A stretch of 61,962 nucleotides of DNA. It comes from Candidatus Accumulibacter phosphatis. GTDB taxonomy: Bacteria > Pseudomonadota > Gammaproteobacteria > Burkholderiales > Rhodocyclaceae. A model generated the notes under the pieces. That model was not told the origin of the DNA. It searched no databases and saw only the letters and a program-made list of their open reading frames with translations. The stretch covers positions 1 through 61,962 of the forward strand of contig NZ_SPMY01000034.1 in assembly GCF_012939955.1 (NCBI RefSeq), written 5' to 3'. This document shows positions 25,193 to 36,932 of this stretch, piece by piece; within the stretch, counting starts at the first letter, position 1, and each line of letters opens with the position of its first letter. The position numbers were made by a program, and so were the translations under genes.

Positions 25193-26890
25193 TCAAACTT
25201 CGGTCTTGTAACCAATCCGAAAACCGCCCCAATGGCGGCCCTTGACGTAGATCGGCGCCGAGATGTCATGCATCACCTCACCGGTGTCACGACGATAGGT
25301 TTGCAGCAGGAAGGCTTGCTCGTGCGCCCCGCAGCGCTTGCCCACCGGGTCATCGAACAGGCGCTTGCTGCGGCTGTTCACGAAATCGATCTTCTCGTTG
25401 CCGGTCAGCGGCTGCGCGAATTTCCGGTTGTGCGTCGGCACATAGGCGTTGCGATCAATACTGATCGCGTACACCGCCGCCTTGCATTGCTCGAGCAGGC
25501 TCTCCTGCAGGGGCGACAGGTTCTGATCGGTAAAGTCGTCGAAACGCGTCTTGTACTTCTGTGGCCGCGTATTGGCGATCGGCTGGTAGCGGTCGTCAAA
25601 CAGATCGTCGACCTTGATCCTGCCCGCATCGACCGCCTTGTCGAAGAGCTGCGCAATGCTCAGCGCCGCCTGCCTGACCAGCGCCGGCATGCGGGCGTGC
25701 GTGCTCAGCGCCTGCTCGCCGGCCGGACCAAGCTTGAAGACGTTGCTGATTTCGCGGAGATTCTCGGCCAGGCATTCGACATGACCGACGGCCACCAGCG
25801 TCTCCGCAGCGACCGCGTTGTTGGTGTCGGCCATGTCCTGGATGCGCCGTACGTGATCGGCAATGCTCTGCCCGGTGTGGCTCTGCCGGGCCACGGCAGC
25901 GGCGATCGACTCGACTTTTTCCATCGTTGCCCGCGCGCCGCTGTTGATGCGCTCCAGCGATTGCGCTGCCTGCTGCGCCAGTTGCGCGCCGTTGCGAGCC
26001 TGCCCGCTGCCGGCTTCGATGCTGGCGATCGCGCTCTGCGTTTCACCTTGTATGGCCGAAATCATCTGGCTGATTTCGCCGGTGGCTTGTGAGGTCCGTT
26101 CGGCGAGCTTGCGTACCTCGTCGGCGACGACCGCGAAACCGCGCCCCTGGTCGCCAGCGCGAGCCGCCTCGATGGCCGCATTGAGCGCCAGCAGATTGGT
26201 CTGGTCGGCGATTTCGCGAATCGTCTGAACAATGCCGCTGATCGCCTTCGAGCGCTCGCCGAGAGCGCAAACCACCCGCGCCGACTCGGTGACCGACGCG
26301 GCGATCTGCTCCATTTCCGCCGAAGCGCTATGGACGATTCTCATGCCCTCGGTAGACAGCGCGCTCGAGGTTTCCGAAATGTCGGCCGTTTCGCTCGCGC
26401 TCTTACTGACCTGGTTCATGTTCTCGGTCAGTTCGCCCATCGCACCCGCCGTGGCCAGAGCCGCGTCACGCTGCTGGTTGGAGCCCGAGGCGACACGATT
26501 GGCGTCACCCATCAGTTGTTTGGACGCACTGACCACTTCCACCGAGTTGAACAACACCTTGCCGACGATCGTCGCAAAGCTGCCGATCAGGCGGTTGAAA
26601 TCGTCCGCCACGGCGGCTATTTCGTCTTTCCCCTGAACCACGGCGCGGCGAGTCAGGTCGCCATCCGCGTACATGCCGGCGATCACCGCACTCAAGGCGT
26701 TCAGACGGCTGACCAGGCTTTTCTCAAGGACCACGCCGAGCAGCAGCGCGACCAGCGCCAGAAAGCCGAGAGCCATCAGCCAGGCCTTGAGGTCGCCCCC
26801 GAGAACGCTGTTCGCCAGCCACACGGCCAGCGCCGCCGCAGCCACCTGAAGCAGCATTACGGCGCGGATCTTCCAAGCAACTCCAGCCAT
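25193..26890 (-). CDS. Methyl-accepting chemotaxis protein with a C-terminal sensor domain
   Basis: Encodes 565 residues; AGGAGGAG precedes the ATG. Two membrane helices (about 8-28 and 33-56) are joined by only a few residues, so there is no periplasmic domain. A HAMP-like stretch follows. The signalling hairpin is intact ([36 protein letters not shown]). After it, about 170 residues ([48 protein letters not shown]) look like a Cache/PAS-type ligand domain placed at the C-terminus. It would therefore sense cytoplasmic conditions. It heads the che operon. Confidence 0.93.
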   Translation of the reverse strand: MAGVAWKIRAVMLLQVAAAALAVWLANSVLGGDLKAWLMALGFLALVALLLGVVLEKSLVSRLNALSAVIAGMYADGDLTRRAVVQGKDEIAAVADDFNRLIGSFATIVGKVLFNSVEVVSASKQLMGDANRVASGSNQQRDAALATAGAMGELTENMNQVSKSASETADISETSSALSTEGMRIVHSASAEMEQIAASVTESARVVCALGERSKAISGIVQTIREIADQTNLLALNAAIEAARAGDQGRGFAVVADEVRKLAERTSQATGEISQMISAIQGETQSAIASIEAGSGQARNGAQLAQQAAQSLERINSGARATMEKVESIAAAVARQSHTGQSIADHVRRIQDMADTNNAVAAETLVAVGHVECLAENLREISNVFKLGPAGEQALSTHARMPALVRQAALSIAQLFDKAVDAGRIKVDDLFDDRYQPIANTRPQKYKTRFDDFTDQNLSPLQESLLEQCKAAVYAISIDRNAYVPTHNRKFAQPLTGNEKIDFVNSRSKRLFDDPVGKRCGAHEQAFLLQTYRRDTGEVMHDISAPIYVKGRHWGGFRIGYKTEV

Positions 26891-27014
26891 TCCTTGCTCC
26901 TCCTGGTTTTTGGCGATTTTCTAGTTATATGGAGACAGCTACGGCATGAACTAAGCCTTCTTTAGGCTCCTTCGCGAAAAACAGCCAAAGACATCGCCAA
27001 TCAGCAGGATTCCT

Positions 27015-27170
27015 TCAGTGGGCAAGCGCTTCGTGGATAGCCAGCGGCGCCTTGCGGCCATGCACGCACACCTCGCCGAGCGGACGGCCGGGCCAGTCGC
27101 CAGGCGCCTGACGTGTGGCTTCACCGATGATCACGCCCGCCCGGGAATAGGCCGACAGCCCCTGCAGGTG
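27015..27170 (-). pseudogene. Decayed C-terminal fragment of a class III adenylate/guanylate cyclase
   Basis: A stretch of about 50 codons reads LQGLSAYSRAGVIIGEATRQ, then PLGEVCVHGRKAPLAIHEAL. This follows the end of class III cyclase domains (a site for isoleucine-glycine-glutamate-alanine-threonine, then V.VKG...P..IYE.L). No catalytic part or start is found upstream in any frame. Recognition is from the motif alone. The 320 bases between mcp (26890) and fliW (27211) hold nothing else except a weak AGCCT/AGGCT hairpin near 26953-26967. Confidence 0.45.
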
Positions 27171-27210
27171 CGACGCCGGCGCTGACCGGCATGTCGCACG
27201 CTCGCGCCGA

Positions 27211-27639
27211 TCAGCGTGCGCGGTAGAGCAGCGTCGGATGAACGTCCTGCAGAAGCTTCTGCATTCCGCGCCGATTGCTCGCGTTGAGGATGATCGGCGA
27301 GCGCGTGTTGGCGGCGATCTTCCCGCCTTCCGCCTGGTTACGATAAACAATCAGCGCCACGCTCGCGTCATCGGCGTTTTCGAGACCGAGCAAGGCGCAG
27401 TCGGCGTCGGAGAGCTCGATCTGGTATTCAAGATCCAGGCTCTGCGGCGGCACGATCGGGAAACTCAAATCGGCATCGTCGAGCGATTGCAGCCAGAAGA
27501 CCGTCGCCTTGCCTTCTTCGTGAAAAATCTTGAACTGTCGACAGTCGGGAAAACCGGCCAGCCCCTGGGCAAAAGTGAACACGGTGTCCGGGTCGACGGG
27601 CACATCTTTCAGCCCGAAGCGTTCGAGATCGATTTTCAT
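27211..27639 (-). CDS. fliW: Flagellar assembly factor FliW
   Basis: Encodes 142 residues from the ATG at 27639 (MKIDLERFGLKDVPVDPD) with AGGGGAC upstream. A longer frame to 27867 runs through repeat copy E. VFTFAQGLAGFPDCRQF, VFWLQSLDDADLSFPIVPP and the closing ANTRSPIILNASNRRGMQ follow the FliW pattern (GLpGF, LQSlddP, NLraPiviN). FliW binds flagellin and sequesters CsrA, coupling flagellin translation to export. csrA and fliC are not in the window. Placement after mcp and next to tex, away from fliC, is unusual. Confidence 0.85.
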   Translation of the reverse strand: MKIDLERFGLKDVPVDPDTVFTFAQGLAGFPDCRQFKIFHEEGKATVFWLQSLDDADLSFPIVPPQSLDLEYQIELSDADCALLGLENADDASVALIVYRNQAEGGKIAANTRSPIILNASNRRGMQKLLQDVHPTLLYRAR

Positions 27640-27739
27640 GAGGTCCCCCTGAGCGGCCGCTGCGGCGAGCAGCCAAGAGCCAGCATTTAACCCCATTCGC
27701 CGGGCAGCGGCAATTCGTTCAGCGCCAGCCGCCGTCGCC

Positions 27740-27864
27740 TTAATGTGAAAGTCGCGTATGCGACTCACGAAGCTCCCTTCTCCTTGCGGGAGAAGGGTCA
27801 GGGGAAGAGGGGGAACGGTCATGACTTTCATGATCCGGGGTGTCTCGTTTGTCATGACCGTTAG
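27740..27864 (-). repeat. Dispersed-repeat copy E, between fliW and tex
   Basis: Reverse orientation: TTAATGTGAAAGTCGC at 27740-27755, the stem CCCTTCTCC-TTGC-GGGAGAAGGG (27775-27798), GGTCATGAC (27818-27826) and GTCATGACC (27851-27859). The right side abuts the tex promoter region and the left side the fliW leader. It is one of the best-preserved copies. Confidence 0.9.
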
Positions 27865-27875
27865 CATCGCCCTCC

Positions 27876-27904
27876 TTGAGTTCTGGCGCTTGATTCTGCA
27901 TAGT
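27876..27904 (+). promoter_or_regulatory. Possible sigma-70 promoter of tex
   Basis: TTGAGT, a 17-base spacer and CATAGT (27899-27904) form a plausible housekeeping promoter. The start site would be near 27911, giving a leader of about 34 bases. Confidence 0.4.
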
Positions 27905-27944
27905 GCGCGTCTTTTCCGTCAGCCACGCTGCCAACAAATCAACG

Positions 27945-30275
<2,331 letters not shown>

Positions 30276-30321
30276 ACGCGCAACGACAAGCGGCGCCATC
30301 CACTCTCGCCAAACATGAACA

Positions 30322-30358
30322 CCATGAAATCTCGGGCTCGCACTCCGAGATTTCATGG
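30322..30358. terminator. Perfect 14-bp hairpin between tex and the HAD phosphatase gene
   Basis: CCATGAAATCTCGG (30322-30335), a nine-base loop and CCGAGATTTCATGG (30345-30358) pair without a mismatch. No T-run follows on either strand, so it is not a canonical intrinsic terminator. It could end tex mRNA with Rho or protect its 3' end. It lies only 21 bases before the next start codon. Confidence 0.55.
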
Positions 30359-30379
30359 CCTCGACGATCGGATCACACC

Positions 30380-31012
30380 ATGTTCCAGGCAATCATTTTC
30401 GACCTCGACGGCACGCTGATCGACTCACGCGCCGCCATCCTGGACGCTTTCGGCAAGGCTCTGGCGGAAAAAGGCATCGTGCCGCGGATCGCCCTCGCCG
30501 CCGTACGCATCGGCCCGCCGCTTGCCGAGACCTTGCGCGAGCTCAGCGGTAGCGACGACGAGGCCCTCCTCGAATCGCTCGCCGAGCACTTCAAGGCGCA
30601 CTACGACAGCACTGGCTACCGTGCCAGCGAAGTCTTCGCCGACATCCCTGAGCTGCTCACAGCGCTGACGGCAAGCGGCACGCGCTGCTTCCTGGCCACC
30701 AACAAGCGCCTTGCACCGACGCGCCTGATTTTGCAGCACCTGCAGTGGGAGCCGTTCTTCGCCGAGGTGTACGCGCTCGATCGCGAAACGCCGCGCCTGC
30801 CCGACAAGAGCACCATGCTCGCCCGCCTCCTCGCCGAGCAGGCGCTGGACGCCCAGAACTGCATCTATGTCGGCGACACGCCGGAGGACGAAGCCGCGGC
30901 CCGCGCCAACGGCCTGCGTTTTGCGGCCGTGAGCTGGGGCTACGGCGAGTTCCCGAACGCAGGCAGGCTTTACTTCAGTACGCCGCAGGAACTCTGCGCT
31001 TTCCTGCGCTAA
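30380..31012 (+). CDS. HAD-superfamily phosphatase, phosphoglycolate-phosphatase-like
   Basis: Encodes 210 residues. Motif I is IIFDLDGTLIDS (nucleophile Asp and general acid Asp), motif II is the Thr of FLATNK, and motif IV is YVGDTPEDEAAARANG. The cap is helical (type C1). This pattern matches the Gph/PGPase branch of HAD phosphatases, which hydrolyse small phosphomonoesters such as 2-phosphoglycolate; the substrate is not proven. Its TAA stop (31010-31012) is the first three bases of dispersed-repeat copy F. Confidence 0.85.
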   Translation: MFQAIIFDLDGTLIDSRAAILDAFGKALAEKGIVPRIALAAVRIGPPLAETLRELSGSDDEALLESLAEHFKAHYDSTGYRASEVFADIPELLTALTASGTRCFLATNKRLAPTRLILQHLQWEPFFAEVYALDRETPRLPDKSTMLARLLAEQALDAQNCIYVGDTPEDEAAARANGLRFAAVSWGYGEFPNAGRLYFSTPQELCAFLR

Positions 31013-31133
31013 CGGTCATGACTCGTGAAGACACCCCAAATCATGAAAGTCATGACCGTTTCCCCCTTCCCCACCCCTTCTCCCGCAAGGTGAGAAGGGA
31101 GCTTCGTGAGTCGCGCACGCGACTTTCACGGTG
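31010..31133 (+). repeat. Dispersed-repeat copy F, after the HAD phosphatase gene
   Basis: TAACGGTCATGAC (31010-31022) gives the upstream gene its stop codon. GTCATGACCGTT (31049-31060) closes hairpin 1. CCCTTCTCCC-GCAA-GGTGAGAAGGG and GTGAGTCGC...GCGACTTTCAC follow. The end reads GGTGAGG instead of ATTAAG, so the terminal TTAA is lost here. Confidence 0.9.
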
Positions 31134-31194
31134 AGGAAGGGAAGCTACGAGGATCCACGCCTTCGCCCGCACCCGGAACGCTGCAGCGAGACAC

Positions 31195-31200
31195 TATAAT
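31195..31200 (+). promoter_or_regulatory. TATAAT -10 box upstream of the helicase gene
   Basis: An exact TATAAT stands 45 bases before the start codon. No acceptable -35 hexamer lies 16-18 bases upstream. The 60 bases between the repeat end and this box hold nothing else recognisable. Confidence 0.35.
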
Positions 31201-31245
31201 CGTCGGCACCACCCCACCACGGAGCACGCGACGCGCGCTGACACC

Positions 31246-33787
31246 ATGACCAAACCCTCCGGACAGAGCAAGCCCAAAGGCCGCAAGACGACCTCCCGCG
31301 GCACCAGCGAACCGCGCCTCTCGCGCCAGCGCAAACCGGCGGACCTGCCGACCGACGCCTGGCAAAGGGGGCTGCGCCGCCAGTTCGGTCGCGAGCAGGC
31401 CTTCGCTTTCGAGAATCTGGGCGACGATCCCGTGTTTTCCGATTTCGCCGTCTTCAACCCCGAAAGCCGGCGCCGCTACCGGGTCGTCATCCGCGGCGCG
31501 CAGCCTGGCGACAACCGCTGCTCCTGCCCCGATTTCGCGACCAACGATCTCGGCACCTGCAAGCACATCGAATTCACCCTTGCCCGCCTCACCGCCAATG
31601 CAGCAGACAAGCACGCACTCGAACAAGGCTTTCGCGAATCGTTCAGCGAGCTGTTTCTCGACTACACCGGCCAGCGACGCGTCCGCCTGCGTCTCGGCAG
31701 CGACTTCCCCGCCGAGCTGCAGGCGCAGGCAAACACCCTCTTCGACACCAGCAGCGGCTGGCAACTGACGCCGCAGCGCTTTGCCGACCTCCCCGACTTC
31801 ATCGACCAGGTACGCAACACGGGGCACGACCTGCGCTGCCAGGACGACGCCCTGGCCTACGTCGCCGAAGTCCGCGATGGCGAAGCGCGTCGCAAGGCAC
31901 TCGCCCTGATCTATCCGCTCGGCGCCGACACCCCCGCGCTGCAGCAGCTGCTCAAGGTTGGCATGTATCCCTACCAGCGCGAAGGCGCGCTATTCGCCGC
32001 GCGCGCCGGGCGCGCCCTGATTGGCGACGAAATGGGCCTCGGCAAAACCGTACAGGCGATCGCGGCGATGGAAATTTTCGCTCGCCACTTCGCCGCCGAA
32101 CGCGTACTGGTGGTCTGCCCTACTTCGCTCAAGCATCAGTGGGAACGCGAGATCGCGCGCTTCAGCGAACGTCAGGCGACGGTCATCGGCGGTCTGCGTG
32201 CGGTCCGCCAGGAGCGCTACGCGCAAGACGATTTCTGCAAGATCACCAACTACGAAACCCTGGGCCGCGACCTCGACCTGATCCAGGCCTGGGCACCGGA
32301 CCTGGTGATCGTCGACGAAGCGCAGCGCATCAAAAAACTGGAACACCATCGCCGCGCGCGCGCTGAAGCGCGTCGACAGCCCCTACGCCCTGGTACTCAC
32401 CGGCACGCCGCTGGAAAACCGCCTCGAAGAGCTGATCTCGATCGTCCAGTTCGTCGATCAGCATCGCCTCGGCCCGACCTGGCGCCTGCTCGACGAACAC
32501 CAGGAGCGCGACGAGCGCGGCCGCGTCATCGGCTACCGCAAGCTGCAGCAGATTGGCGAGACCCTGGCACCGATCATGTTGCGGCGGCGCAAGGCGGCAG
32601 TGCTCGAACAACTGCCCGAGCGCGTGGACAACACCCTGTTCGTACCGATGACCCCGCAGCAGGCCGACCATCACGAGGAAAACCGTGCGCAGGTGGCGCG
32701 CATCGTGCACCGCTGGCGCCACACAGGCTTTCTCTCCGAGAAAGATCAGCTGCGCATGCGCTGCGCGCTGCAGAACATGCGCATGTCGTGTAACAGCACT
32801 TTCCTGATCGACCACGAAACAGACCATGGCTACAAGGCCGACGAGCTGGCCGCGTTGCTCGACGACATCCTCGACGACGCGCAAGCCAAGGTCGTCGTCT
32901 TCAGCCAGTGGCTGCGCACACACGAGTTGATCGTCCGCCGCCTCAGCGAGCGCGGTTGGCAACACGTGCTGTTCCACGGCGGCGTCCCCAGCGACAAGCG
33001 CGGCGCGCTGATCGACCGCTTCAACAACGACCCCGACTGCCGCGTCTTTCTCAGTACCGACGCCGGCGGCGTCGGCCTCAACCTGCAACACGCCGCGGCG
33101 GTGATCGTGAACATGGATCTGCCGTGGAATCCGGCGGTGCTCGAACAACGCATCGGCCGCGTGCATCGCCTCGGCCAGACGCGCGGCGTGCAGGTCATCA
33201 ACTTCGTCGCCCGCGGCACGATCGAGGAAGGCATGCTCTCGGTACTGGCCTTCAAGCAGTCACTGTTTGCCGGCGTGCTCGACGGCGGCGAAAGCGAAGT
33301 CGTCCTGCAAGGGACGCGGCTGTCGAAATTCATGGAAGCGGTCGAAAAAGCCACCAGCGCCGTCGAAGGCCAGGCCGCCAGCGAAGACGCCGGCCTGGAC
33401 ACGCCGCCGCTGGACGCTACCGGCGAGGCGGCAGACGCCGATGCCGACGAGCGCGCGACCGAGGCGATGAGCGCCGCCGCGACACAGCCAGACACCGGGG
33501 TGGGTGATGAGGAACCCGGCACCTCGCCCGACACCACTGCGCAAGCAGCTCCAGCCACCGGCGAAACGGCAGCACCGGACGGCGCCGATCCCTGGGCACC
33601 GCTGCTGGCAGCCGGCGCCCAGTTGCTCGGCGAACTGGCCGCAGCGTCGCAAGGCGAGCGTCAATCAACCCTGGTGCACACCGACCCGGCGACCGGCCAG
33701 CGCTATCTCAGACTGCCGGTACCGGACCCGCAGACCGTGAACAGCCTCGCCGAAGGACTGCTGGCGCTGTTTGCCAAGCCCAAATAG
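31246..33787 (+). CDS. SNF2-family helicase with SWIM zinc finger, reading frame interrupted by one base
   Basis: The reading frame breaks at an A6 run (32332-32337). Removing one A restores the sequence IKNWNTIAARALKRV and gives about 846 residues. A basic N-terminus is followed by a SWIM zinc finger (CSCPDF...CKHIEF, CxC...CxH). The SNF2 ATPase has GDEMGLGKT (Walker A), VIVDEAQRIK (DEAQ box), LTGTPLENR and a helicase C half (VFSQWLRTHE, STDAGGVGLNLQHA, RVHRLGQT). A tail of about 180 residues is rich in Ala, Asp and Pro. It resembles HepA/RapA-type remodelling ATPases. Unless slippage occurs, the printed sequence ends after the DEAQ box. Confidence 0.85.
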
Positions 33788-33812
33788 GAGCACCGGCCGC
33801 TGTCCGTTCGCT

Positions 33813-33841
33813 TTGCTCACCCCCTGTCGAAGAACTACAAT
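33813..33841 (+). promoter_or_regulatory. Sigma-70 promoter that would give a leaderless rpn transcript
   Basis: TTGCTC (33813-33818), a 17-base spacer and TACAAT (33836-33841) form a good housekeeping promoter. The ATG begins 8 bases after the -10 box, where transcription should start. No Shine-Dalgarno sequence can precede it. Confidence 0.5.
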
Positions 33842-33848
33842 CGGCGCC

Positions 33849-34812
33849 ATGGTTCACCTTCACGACGCGGGCTACAAATACCTGTTCTCGCACGCCGACC
33901 TTGTGCGCGAGCTGCTCGAGGTGTTTGCCCCTCCCGGCCTAAGCGAACTGCTGGACTACGGCACGCTGCGTCCGGAAACCGGCAGCTTCATCACGCCGGC
34001 GATGAAAAAAGCGCGAGGACGACGTGGTCTGGTCGATCGAACTAAAAGGCCAACGCATCTACCTCTACCTGCTGCTCGAATTTCAGGCCTCGATCGACAA
34101 GGGCATGCCGGTGCGGATGATGCAGTACGTGGCGGCGCTCTACGACCATCTGGTGCGCAGCAAGACCGTCGATCCGGCAGACGGCCTGCCGCCGGTCCTG
34201 CCGATCGTGATCTACAACGGCGACGCGCGCTGGAAGCACAGCCCCGAGATCTTCGACCTGATCCAGCCGCACCCGGCGGTGCTGACTGAATTTCAGCCAA
34301 AACTGAAATTCTGGTTGCTCGATGAGGGGCGCTTCAGTGCCGAGTACCTCGAAGGCTTGCAACGAGTAATGGCGGCGATATTCCGGATGGAGCACACTCA
34401 CGACACGGAAGATGCGAAACGGGCAATCCGCTATCTTGGCCAGGCCGTCGCCCAATCGCCATTCAAGCAGACCATAGACCGCGCGGTGATGCAGTGGATG
34501 CAGTACCGTCTCAGTCGGAAAATGCCCGGGCTGCCACTGCCGGAACTCGATGACATGCTGAAAGGAACCGAAATGCTGGAAACGAATATTGATCAATGGA
34601 AAGCCAAGGCGGTAGCCGAAGGCCTGCAGATTGGCAAACTCGAAGGCGAGGCTCGCGCTCTGCAACGCCTCCTTTCCCAGCGCTTTGGCACGATCCCGAT
34701 GGCCATTGGCGAGAGAATAGCAGCGGCCGACCTCGCACAGGTCGAAGCCTGGTTCGATGCAGCCCTTACCGCGCCGGATATGGCCTCCGTGTTCGCCCCA
34801 ACAGCGAACTGA
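33849..34812 (+). CDS. Rpn family recombination-promoting nuclease / putative transposase, frame interrupted by one base
   Basis: About 320 residues after removing one A from the A6 run at 34005-34010. Before it: HDAGYKYLFSHADLVRELLE and GSFITPAMKK. After it: REDDVVWSIELKGQRIYLYL, LLEFQASIDKGMPVRMMQYV, VLPIVIYNGDARWKHS. The E-x-K-like core and EFQ are features of the PD-(D/E)xK Rpn nucleases (formerly PDDEXK transposases). The C-terminus (LLSQRFGTIPMAIGERIAAA) is the DUF4351-type helical tail. In E. coli Rpn proteins promote RecA-independent recombination. It stands between the helicase and the O-antigen genes. Confidence 0.82.
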
Positions 34813-35073
34813 TTAGCCTCGGGCACGTGGCGTCCGCATGCGGACTCAGCGGCAGACAAGATGAACAGAAGAGTTGCCACCATGATTCTCGACCTTGACC
34901 GCACCTTACCGGACAGCCGGCGCCCCTGTCCGTCGACGCCAATCCTCGCCGCAGGACGCGCGCTGCCCGCGTTCATCGACAACGTCAGCAACCAGTCCGG
35001 TTGCGCACGACGCAGGCCGCCACGCGGACCTTGTGGCGCTTCTGAGGCCCTTCCCAAAAAACGACGACGGCGC
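34813..35073 (+). other. Gap before rfbF without a recognisable gene
   Basis: These 261 bases are open in frame with rfbF, but the predicted peptide ([17 protein letters not shown], then Arg/Pro-rich) matches nothing I know. A second frame ([16 protein letters not shown]) is equally unconvincing. I see no repeat copy, tRNA or promoter of good quality. It probably holds the left junction of the O-antigen locus. Confidence 0.4.
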
Positions 35074-35844
35074 ATGAAAGCCGTCATCCTTGCCGGCGGA
35101 ACGGGCACGCGCCTAGCCGAAGAGACGATCATAAGACCAAAACCGATGCTTGAAATCGGCGGCAAGCCGATCCTCTGGCACATCATGAAGATCTATGCCG
35201 GCCATGGCATCAACGACTTCGTGATTTGCCTGGGCTACAAGGGCTACATGATCAAGGAGTACTTCGCCAACTACTTCCTGCATACTTCGGACGTGACCTT
35301 CGACATGGCGAGCAACCAGATGCAAGTGCACGAGCGTCACACAGAGCCATGGCGAGTAACGCTGATCGACACCGGAGAGGCAACGCAAACCGGCGGACGG
35401 TTGCGCCGTGTGCGTGCGCATCTCGACAAGGACGAAGCATTCTGTTTCACCTACGGCGATGGCGTCGGGAACATCGACGTCAGTGCAGCGATTGCCTTCC
35501 ATCGCCAGCGTCAGGTGAGCGCCACGGTCACCGCGGTCACCCCGCCTGGGCGTTTTGGTGCCCTTGAGCTGGCGGATGAGCGTGTCGTCGCCTTTTGCGA
35601 GAAGCCGCGCGGCGACGGCGGCTGGATAAACGGCGGCTTCTTCGTTCTCAACCCGAGCGTATTCGACCTGATCGACGGCGATGCCTGCATTTGGGAAGCG
35701 GCTCCGGTCGAACGTTTGGCTCAGACCGGCCAACTTGCCGCGTGGCGACACGACGGCTTCTGGCAGGGCATGGACACCCTGCGCGACAAGGACCACCTTG
35801 AAAATCTCTGGGCCTCCGGCACGGCCCCTTGGAAAAACTGGTGA
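35074..35844 (+). CDS. rfbF: Glucose-1-phosphate cytidylyltransferase RfbF (DdhA/AscA)
   Basis: Encodes 256 residues from the ATG at 35074 ([18 protein letters not shown]). [19 protein letters not shown] is the sugar-nucleotide signature; [30 protein letters not shown] and [19 protein letters not shown] are specific to this family. The enzyme makes CDP-glucose from CTP and glucose-1-phosphate, the entry step to CDP-3,6-dideoxyhexoses. A longer in-frame reading from 34861 adds 71 unconserved residues. Its TGA overlaps the GTG start of rfbG. Confidence 0.95.
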   Translation: MKAVILAGGTGTRLAEETIIRPKPMLEIGGKPILWHIMKIYAGHGINDFVICLGYKGYMIKEYFANYFLHTSDVTFDMASNQMQVHERHTEPWRVTLIDTGEATQTGGRLRRVRAHLDKDEAFCFTYGDGVGNIDVSAAIAFHRQRQVSATVTAVTPPGRFGALELADERVVAFCEKPRGDGGWINGGFFVLNPSVFDLIDGDACIWEAAPVERLAQTGQLAAWRHDGFWQGMDTLRDKDHLENLWASGTAPWKNW

Positions 35845-36932
35845 TTGAGCCCGCGTTCTGGAAAGACAGGCGCGTCCTGGTCACCGGACATACCGGCTTC
35901 AAGGGTGGCTGGCTGTGCCTGTGGCTGCAGACGATGGGTGCGGAAGTCACTGGCTATGCGCTACCGCCGGCCACTCAGCCGAACCTGTTCGAGATCGCCA
36001 CCGTCGGCCAGAAGATGGCGTCGATTCTCGCCGACATCAGGGACCCGGACCAGCTGCGCACAGCCTTTTCCAGGCACCGTCCAGAAATCGTCTTCCATCT
36101 CGCGGCGCAGGCCGAGATACTGCCCGCGTATTCCCACCCCGTTGAGACCTACAGCACCAATGTGATGGGCACCGTCCATGTTCTCGAGGCCGTGCGCCAG
36201 AGCCAGGGCGTGCGCGCCGTCGTCGTCGTCACCAGCGACAAATGCTATGAGAACCGAGAGTCGGGACAGGCCTACCGCGAGAGCGATTCACTTGGCGGCG
36301 CCGATCCCTATAGCAGCAGCAAGGGCTGTGCCGAGCTGGTCGCGGCCGCCTATCGTTCCTCCTTCTTCAACCCTGTCGATCACGCCAGGCACGGCACGGC
36401 GATCGCCACCGCCCGTGCCGGCAACGCCATCGGTGGTGGTGACTGGTCGGCGAACCGTTTGATTCCCGATGCCATTCGCGCTTTTGTCGACAAGCAGCCG
36501 CTGCAGGTACGCCATCCCGCGGCGATTCGCCCGTGGCAGCACGTTCTCGAACCCCTGGCCGGCTACCTGATGCTCGCCGAGCAACTGGTCCAACAGGGCG
36601 CAAGCTTCGCCGACGCATGGAACTTCGGCCCGGCCAACGAAAACGCGCCCAGTGTCGAACAGCTACTCGATGCGCTGGTTAGCCTCTGGGGTGACGGTAC
36701 TACCTGGAAGCGCGACCACAAGCCGCATCCGCATGAAGCGCAGCAGCTTCGACTCGATGCTTCGAAAGCAATCTCGATGCTGCGCTGGCAGCCGCGCTGG
36801 TCGCTCGGTTCCGCCCTGCGGATGACCGTAGCCTGGCACCGCGCGCATTTGCGCGGCGAAGATATGGCCGCCGTTTCCAGACAACAGATCGACAGCTACT
36901 GCCGAGCCACTTCCAGCGCAGGTATGGCATGA
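35841..36932 (+). CDS. rfbG: CDP-glucose 4,6-dehydratase RfbG (DdhB/AscB)
   Basis: Encodes 363 residues from the GTG at 35841, which forms a GTGA overlap with the rfbF stop; a TTG 12 bases upstream is the alternative. The extended SDR fold begins [19 protein letters not shown] (NAD-binding). [13 protein letters not shown] and the YSSSK catalytic motif ([14 protein letters not shown]) follow. [20 protein letters not shown] is typical of this dehydratase. It converts CDP-glucose to CDP-4-keto-6-deoxyglucose. The stop overlaps the rfbH start by four bases (ATGA). Confidence 0.95.
   Translation: MIEPAFWKDRRVLVTGHTGFKGGWLCLWLQTMGAEVTGYALPPATQPNLFEIATVGQKMASILADIRDPDQLRTAFSRHRPEIVFHLAAQAEILPAYSHPVETYSTNVMGTVHVLEAVRQSQGVRAVVVVTSDKCYENRESGQAYRESDSLGGADPYSSSKGCAELVAAAYRSSFFNPVDHARHGTAIATARAGNAIGGGDWSANRLIPDAIRAFVDKQPLQVRHPAAIRPWQHVLEPLAGYLMLAEQLVQQGASFADAWNFGPANENAPSVEQLLDALVSLWGDGTTWKRDHKPHPHEAQQLRLDASKAISMLRWQPRWSLGSALRMTVAWHRAHLRGEDMAAVSRQQIDSYCRATSSAGMA

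Noticed and set aside
27640-27867. N-terminal extension of FliW containing FVSRIRDFHIK
   Set aside because: It comes from repeat copy E, and a good ribosome site precedes the internal ATG at 27639.
31246-34812. Calling the helicase and Rpn pair a new defence system
   Set aside because: Only adjacency supports it; both are frameshifted as printed and each has a separate promoter signal, so it is listed only as a low-interest observation.
34861-35073. A 71-residue N-terminal extension of RfbF
   Set aside because: RfbF homologues begin at MKAVILAGG; the extension is Arg/Pro-rich and has no similarity that I recognise.
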